From contig NZ_GG730300.1 in NCBI RefSeq assembly GCF_000155975.1, positions 412,159 to 476,158 on the forward strand: a DNA stretch of 64,000 nt, read 5' to 3'. Numbering within the stretch: position 1 is the first letter of the stretch; the number at the start of each line of letters is the position of its first letter. The DNA is from Citrobacter youngae ATCC 29220 (GTDB taxonomy: Bacteria; Pseudomonadota; Gammaproteobacteria; Enterobacterales; Enterobacteriaceae). Position numbers and translations under genes: made by a program. The notes under the pieces are model-generated. The model worked only from the letters and a program-made list of their open reading frames with translations. It was not told the origin of the DNA and ran no database searches. Below are positions 59,703 through 64,000 of this stretch, in pieces.

Positions 59703-59827
59703 GACATGTTCCAGCTATATGTCGATAAAATGCATTTTTTAAACATATAGCCGAAATATGTTTATGGCATCGACACGTTTCGACCATATGTCGATAAAAC
59801 GGTTTTTATAAACATATAAGCAGAAAT
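59703..59827. repeat. Two tandem 69-bp-spaced repeats between hipA and the replication gene
   Basis: Units at 59703-59757 and 59772-59827 share GACA(T/C)GTT, ATATGTCGATAAAA, AAACATATA and a GAAAT end. Each also has internal symmetry (CATATGT against AACATATA). They end 20 bp before the stop of the minus-strand replication-type gene. They could be a convergent terminator region or protein-binding sites. Confidence 0.7.
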
Positions 59828-59846
59828 CGATAAAGCCGTCACGGCA

Positions 59847-60980
59847 TCAGCCTCTCCCCAAATACTGCGCCCGAATCTCCGCAACCAACTTACTGATATC
59901 CCGCTTTTGACGCGGCCTTGCCGGTATGTCTGGCCCTGAAACCACAGGCGGCACAAACTCCGGTACCGCCGCTTTGCCGCGCCGATACTGATTAAATTCA
60001 CCTTCCTGAGCTTTGCGTAGTGTCGCCAGCAGATAGGCGAGCGGGTTTTGTATGCCGCCACGGGCAACACGTTGAGCTGCATCATCTAGCACGTCCTGGC
60101 GCAGCGGAGGCGGCAGGTTCTGCATGGCCTGCAAGACAAGCTGTTTTTCAGGATGAGTTAACGGAATTTCCGGCGGCCAGTTTGGTGGCGAGTTGTTCGC
60201 GCGCGCGGTAGTACTATTACAAAGATCTGTAGGTACAGTACGTACAGGAGCCCGGTCCTGATTTGAGACTAAGCCGCCAGGCCCCGGTTTCCGGCTTAGT
60301 CCTGATTCGGTACCAGGTGAAATTTTACCTGGTACCGTATTGAGACCGGACGTTTCTGGCTTAGTCTTCTCAGGAGACTGGCGCTGTTGCCAGCGGGCAC
60401 GTTCTTCCAGCAGTTCTATACGCGAGGATAGATAGCGCAGACTGGTGTCCTGGCGAATGTCGTACAAAATGCCTTGCGCAGTAGCGCGAATTGCTTTGTT
60501 TTCATGTCGCGAGCACTGCTCCAGTAGATGAAGATAGCTGGCATCAAAACGCACGGCATCCAGTACGCTCAGTGGTTCATCGTGCAGGGCGTAGATATTC
60601 CCGAGGATGCGCCCGGATACCCGATCCCGCGCTTTATGGCACAGGCTGAGCCAGCGCGTCAGGCGCAGCATCAGCAATGCCCGGCTGACGGTACTGCGCG
60701 AGGCTTTTTCATCCTGCGGGCGGTTAGAGAGCTGCACCTGCAATTCGCTGTAGGAGGGGAACACCGCACCGCCGTTGTCCTGCGCCTGCATTCGGATCAC
60801 CTGCCAGGCAAATTTATCTCTGGGCGATAGCAACGGATCCTGCAACAGGCGACGCGGAACCGTGTCATGCTGATTGCCCATAAACAGCAGGCTATCGGAA
60901 GCGGTTGTCGGATCCTTTTGCATCCGTTGCTGGAGTTTGTCGCCGGTCATAGCGATCAGCGCCTGGATATACGGTGTCAT
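59847..60980 (-). CDS. STY4528-like ICE replication protein
   Basis: The 377-aa protein starts at ATG 60980 with GGGGAAG upstream. The N-terminal half has a replication-initiator-like winged helix (SPRDKFAWQVIRMQAQDNGG, FPSYSELQVQLSNRPQDEKA, STVSRALLMLRLTRWLSLC), a proline/serine-rich linker (about 205-285) and a C-terminal helical part (EKQLVLQAMQNLPPPLRQDV). This is the layout of SPI-7 STY4528-type pathogenicity-island replication proteins. It is the last gene of the dnaB-parB-DUF2857-repl operon, starting 18 bp after the DUF2857 stop. Confidence 0.8.
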   Translation of the reverse strand: MTPYIQALIAMTGDKLQQRMQKDPTTASDSLLFMGNQHDTVPRRLLQDPLLSPRDKFAWQVIRMQAQDNGGAVFPSYSELQVQLSNRPQDEKASRSTVSRALLMLRLTRWLSLCHKARDRVSGRILGNIYALHDEPLSVLDAVRFDASYLHLLEQCSRHENKAIRATAQGILYDIRQDTSLRYLSSRIELLEERARWQQRQSPEKTKPETSGLNTVPGKISPGTESGLSRKPGPGGLVSNQDRAPVRTVPTDLCNSTTARANNSPPNWPPEIPLTHPEKQLVLQAMQNLPPPLRQDVLDDAAQRVARGGIQNPLAYLLATLRKAQEGEFNQYRRGKAAVPEFVPPVVSGPDIPARPRQKRDISKLVAEIRAQYLGRG

Positions 60981-60998
60981 GATCTTCCCCTCGGTCAC

Positions 60999-61538
60999 TC
61001 AGCTTTTTTCCCACTGCCGGATCAGATTCCAGACCACGGTCAGCGAGAGCGAACGTTCCTGCGCCAGCAGCATCATGGCTTCCAGCGCTGGGATGGAGTC
61101 GATGTTATCGACTTTGATCTCCTGCCAACGGTTCCAGAGCGCGGCTTCCTCTTCTTCGCCGGGAACCTGGTTGCGCCCCTGACGAACGTGGATCCCCATC
61201 AGCCGACGGCGGGCGCTGATTTCAGCAGTCGATATCCCGAAGTAGTGGCTGATTAACGCTATTGAACCGCCAAGCTGTACCGCCTGGCCGACCAGTTGCT
61301 GGAATTTCTGCTCCTGACGCACCTGAACCAGCATTTTGCGCAGCACGTCATGGTTGATGGTGATTTTCAGGAACTGCGCCGAGGTGTTGCCCATGTGCAT
61401 TAGCTCTTCAAAGGTCAGGGCGTTCAGTTCGTTCAGCTCCTCGCGGTCAAAGCCCAGCGCTTCGCAATAGCGCACATTGCCGTCCTTCAGGGCCTGTATC
61501 ACCTGTGACAAAACGGCCTGATTAATCGTCGGCAGCAT
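60999..61538 (-). CDS. DUF2857-family ICE protein
   Basis: The 179-aa protein begins MLPTINQAVLSQVIQALKDG at ATG 61538 with AGGAGG upstream. NVRYCEALGFDREELNELNA and GGSIALISHYFGISTAEISA match the DUF2857 family, which accompanies parB in SPI-7-like elements. The second segment looks like a helix-turn-helix. It overlaps the parB stop by 17 bp. Exact role unknown; possibly a regulator of the maintenance operon. Confidence 0.82.
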   Translation of the reverse strand: MLPTINQAVLSQVIQALKDGNVRYCEALGFDREELNELNALTFEELMHMGNTSAQFLKITINHDVLRKMLVQVRQEQKFQQLVGQAVQLGGSIALISHYFGISTAEISARRRLMGIHVRQGRNQVPGEEEEAALWNRWQEIKVDNIDSIPALEAMMLLAQERSLSLTVVWNLIRQWEKS

Positions 61539-63006
61539 GTTGTGCCTCCTGCTGGAACTCTTTGATCCGGCGGACAATACGGATCAGCCGGAATGCTTTA
61601 ATAAGGAATTCATCGCTGAAGAAGAAGCCGTCTGCATCGTGTTGAAAAAAGAGCGTAGGCGTCAGCGCGGCGGCCAGATCTTCCGTCAGCGGGATCTCAT
61701 TGAGTGCCGCCAGCAGCGCCCAGCAGGCGCGGGACTGTGGCCGGGTGAACATGGGGTGATCTGATGCGAATGGCATCACCTGGAAGCCAATGCCATTTAC
61801 ATCGGCATCTGAAATTATCCGGTCGTCGATGGCGTAATGTTCAGCCAGATCCCACGCCAGGCGATCGCTGACCGAGCGTAATGACTCCGTGGTATCCCAC
61901 AGTTGTGGGATGCGCCAGATATCCGTAACGGGTTCGGTCCCTTCACACAATAGCGATGGCGCTTCTTCTGGTTCAGGCAGAGGAGCGGGCGCGCCAACTT
62001 CTTCTTCCTCTGTTTCAGGTTTACGCCTGCGCGTTATCGGGCGTGGCTCGGGTTCTTCCGGTGGAACATAAGGCGGTGGTTCAGGTGTAGGGCCGAGCAC
62101 GGCCTGACGTTTTTGCTCGGAGGGATCGACGTCCAGCAACAGCAGGTTGTAGTCAACGTTCAGCTCCTGACTCATCAGCCCCAGCAGCTCATCCTGTACC
62201 CGTTCGATGGCGAAGTCTTCAGGCTGGTCGTTGAACAGTGACAGCGCGGAGGAAAAGAGATTATCAAAGGAACCGATATCTTCAGCCTCATGGCGCTGCC
62301 AGAGATGTAATGATGCCGCCCGCAGTGACAGCAGCTTTTCCACCTGCGAGCGGCCCATCCCCGCGTACAGCACCTCGGGGATGCTGGGCAGTAGGTACTC
62401 CAGCGCCTGTTCCATCCGGCTGATATGCGACTGATTAATGGGGTAGCCGTCGTTCTTCAGATGCTCCGCCAGCTCCCGTTGTGAAAGCTGGCACTTTTCC
62501 ACCTGCTGGTACAGTTCCCGCGCCTTGTTGATCCCCAGCGCCCGCTCGATAAAGCTGAGTTTGCCATGCATATCGTTTTCCGCCAGATGGCCGATCAGGC
62601 AGCGCAGTTCGCCCAACATGGGTTGATCGGATGTACCGGCCCACGGCTTGTACAGACACTGAATGCGCCAGAATCGTTCGTCATGCGTTTCGCGCCACAG
62701 TTCGTTGAGGATCGACAGGCGGGTATTGCCGCCGTTGGCGATGATGAACCACTCCTGATCGGGACGACGGGTGATAGGCGGCGGCGTGTCCAGTCCACGA
62801 CGACGGATCGATTCCTTGATGTCGTCATAGCTGGGGTTACGTATCAGTCGCGGATTGAGATCGTAAGGGCGAAGTTGTTCCAGCGTGACTATCATCGAGG
62901 TTTCCATCAGCGGATCGGCAAATCGTTCATCGGGCGATCTTCCCCGATCAAAATTGCCCTGTAGCAGGCGGGACTGGAGTTCCGTCGAAGTCAGTTTGTT
63001 GTTCAT
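61522..63006 (-). CDS. parB: ParB-family partition protein of the ICE (TIGR03764-like)
   Basis: The 494-aa protein has the ParB N-terminal domain (IVTLEQLRPYDLNPRLIRNP, ESIRRRGLDTPPPITRRPDQ, FIIANGGNTRLSIL), in which NGGNTR is a variant of the GERR-type box. A helix-turn-helix segment follows (SQRELAEHLKNDGYPINQSH). A long proline- and glutamate-rich linker (about 300-350) leads to an ICE-specific C-terminal domain. It probably aids segregation and replication of the excised element. It overlaps the dnaB stop by four bases and the DUF2857 gene by 17 bp. Confidence 0.87.
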   Translation of the reverse strand: MNNKLTSTELQSRLLQGNFDRGRSPDERFADPLMETSMIVTLEQLRPYDLNPRLIRNPSYDDIKESIRRRGLDTPPPITRRPDQEWFIIANGGNTRLSILNELWRETHDERFWRIQCLYKPWAGTSDQPMLGELRCLIGHLAENDMHGKLSFIERALGINKARELYQQVEKCQLSQRELAEHLKNDGYPINQSHISRMEQALEYLLPSIPEVLYAGMGRSQVEKLLSLRAASLHLWQRHEAEDIGSFDNLFSSALSLFNDQPEDFAIERVQDELLGLMSQELNVDYNLLLLDVDPSEQKRQAVLGPTPEPPPYVPPEEPEPRPITRRRKPETEEEEVGAPAPLPEPEEAPSLLCEGTEPVTDIWRIPQLWDTTESLRSVSDRLAWDLAEHYAIDDRIISDADVNGIGFQVMPFASDHPMFTRPQSRACWALLAALNEIPLTEDLAAALTPTLFFQHDADGFFFSDEFLIKAFRLIRIVRRIKEFQQEAQHAADD

Positions 63007-64000
63007 GACCCCACTCCCTGCTGGCTGAGCGATTCGAAGCGGGTTTGATCGCTGATAAATCGGGTTCGCACTGTGCCTATCGGGCCGTTGCGCTGTTTGC
63101 TGACAATGACTTCAGCGATACCTCGATCCAGCGTGTTTGGATCGTACAGTTCGTCGCGATAGAGGAATAAGATCACGTCGGCATCCTGCTCGATAGAGCC
63201 GGAATCGCGCAGATCGGCATTGCAGGGGCGTTTATTAAGGCGCGATTCCAGCGCCCGGTTAAGCTGCGACAGCGCCAGTACCGGGCAGTTGAGTTCCTTC
63301 GCCAGCGCTTTCAGCGATCGGGAGATCGTCGAGATCTCCTGATTGCGATTCTCCGCTCCGCCGCTGCGCATCAGTTGCAGGTAATCAACCACGATTAGCG
63401 AGGGAAGCCCGTACTGGCGCAGCGATCGTCTGGCCCGACTGCGTAGCAGGGATGGGGTGAGGATTCCGGAATCGTCGAGCAGCAGACGATCTTTCCACTC
63501 GTTCATCAGGATACTGGCGCTGAGGCCAATCTGCTGCCAGTCGTCATCACTCAGATCGCCGCTGCGTAGCCGGGTCTGCGAGACACGGCCAATCAGAGAA
63601 ACCAGCCGCAGCAGTAGCTGCTCTGCTGACATTTCCATGCTGTAGATTTGTACTGGCTGGGTGGGGAGGAGCATTAGCGCGTTGACGCACAGCGTCAGGG
63701 CGAAAGCGGTTTTACCTACGGAAGGGCGTGCGGCGGCGATAATCAGGTCGGCAGGCTGGAAGCCGCAGGTCAGGGCGTCGAGCTGTTCCAGCCCGGATGG
63801 CGTACCGCTGAGGCTACCGCGTTCGGCCTCATAGCGCTGAGCGATGCCTGCCAGCACGTTGTCAAAGCAAGCGTTGATGTCGGTCAGGCCGCCATCCTGA
63901 TGCGACCGCGCAATGGCAAACAGCTTTTGTTCGGCAAAGTTCAGTACATCGGCCACATTGCTGCGCGGCTGGCCTGCCATATCGCTCAGTTCATTGCCTA
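63003..64000 (-). CDS. dnaB: DnaB-like replicative helicase of the ICE (5' end outside window)
   Basis: The frame stays open to the window edge, so the N-terminal domain lies beyond 64000. The 332 visible residues hold the RecA-like motor: Walker A as AARPSVGKTAFAL, the IYSMEMSAEQLLLR segment, Walker B-like LIVVDYLQLM, the H3-like CPVLALSQLNRALESR, and SIEQDADVILFLYRDELY. The C-terminus resembles chromosomal DnaB closely. Such helicase genes start the replication-partition operon of SPI-7-like ICEs (DnaB-ParB-DUF2857-STY4528) and suggest that the excised element can replicate. Confidence 0.9.
   Translation of the reverse strand, partial: GNELSDMAGQPRSNVADVLNFAEQKLFAIARSHQDGGLTDINACFDNVLAGIAQRYEAERGSLSGTPSGLEQLDALTCGFQPADLIIAAARPSVGKTAFALTLCVNALMLLPTQPVQIYSMEMSAEQLLLRLVSLIGRVSQTRLRSGDLSDDDWQQIGLSASILMNEWKDRLLLDDSGILTPSLLRSRARRSLRQYGLPSLIVVDYLQLMRSGGAENRNQEISTISRSLKALAKELNCPVLALSQLNRALESRLNKRPCNADLRDSGSIEQDADVILFLYRDELYDPNTLDRGIAEVIVSKQRNGPIGTVRTRFISDQTRFESLSQQGVGS

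Noticed and set aside
61763-61790. Another copy of the TGATGCCA palindrome
   Set aside because: Similarity (GATGCGAATGGCATCACC) is short and lies inside the well-conserved parB gene, so it is likely chance.
1-64000. CRISPR arrays, insertion sequences, tRNA genes and attachment sites
   Set aside because: No regular short repeat-spacer array, no transposase gene and no tRNA-like cloverleaf were seen; the ICE ends are outside the window.

Overview
The window is the core of an integrative and conjugative element (ICE) of the SPI-7/PFGI-1/ICEHin1056 lineage (GI-type conjugation system), carried by an Enterobacterales host. The evidence is an almost complete, mostly minus-strand set of PFL_46xx/PFL_47xx-type transfer genes, a MOBH TraI relaxase, SPI-7-type replication and partition genes, and enterobacterial-looking cargo (a LacY-like permease, an OmpG-like porin, HipBA). 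I cannot name a species. Neither end of the ICE is present: an integrase-like gene is cut at base 1 and a dnaB-like helicase gene is cut at base 64000. No rRNA, tRNA, CRISPR array or insertion sequence was recognised.

Layout. 1-3.3 kb: partial tyrosine recombinase, TraI relaxase, ArdC-like antirestriction protein, small hypothetical. 3.7-10.4 kb: AT-rich cargo of a C5 cytosine methyltransferase, a 988-aa protein with GHKL ATPase signatures at both ends, a 583-aa protein with a receiver-like N-terminus, and a convergent HNH gene. 10.5-14.6 kb: TraG-N, PFL_4711 and TraU-type genes. 14.7-25.1 kb: a sulfated-glycan utilisation locus (GH16, OmpG-like porin, GH89 alpha-N-acetylglucosaminidase; divergently a LacY-like permease, sulfatase, TauE exporter and anaerobic sulfatase maturase). 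25.2-30.3 kb: TIR protein, Crp/Fnr-like and Ner-like regulators, two XRE regulators with palindromic operators, and two hypothetical genes. 30.4-37.4 kb: main type IV secretion block (TraC ATPase to RAQPRD). 37.8-40.6 kb: a 939-aa SIR2 protein. 40.7-46.3 kb: TraD and pilus/mating-pair genes. 46.4-48.6 kb: DUF3577, DUF3158-like and PFL_4669 genes. 48.9-59.8 kb: second large cargo zone with a membrane coiled-coil protein, a small membrane protein, an AIDA-type autotransporter, a retron (reverse transcriptase, ncRNA, OLD-like ATPase/TOPRIM effector), a broken second autotransporter copy, and HipBA. 59.8-64 kb: STY4528-like replication protein, DUF2857 protein, ParB, DnaB.

The genes form three layers: (i) transfer and maintenance machinery of the ICE; (ii) a metabolic cargo that could allow growth on sulfated, alpha-GlcNAc-capped mucin-type glycans; (iii) at least four independent candidate defence loci (methyltransferase-GHKL-receiver, TIR, SIR2, retron) plus HipBA and an ArdC anti-restriction protein. 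Cargo sits at four positions that interrupt the transfer or maintenance gene order. At one of them, imperfect direct repeats and a truncated gene copy record how it was assembled.

The best candidate for an undescribed system is the methyltransferase / double-GHKL ATPase / receiver operon at 3.7-9.6 kb. The most interesting metabolic inference is a mobile mucin-desulfation and alpha-GlcNAc-removal pathway. The retron is supported directly by a 14-bp perfect inverted repeat that brackets a structured region abutting the reverse transcriptase start. All family assignments rest on reading motifs in the translated sequence; no database search was possible.
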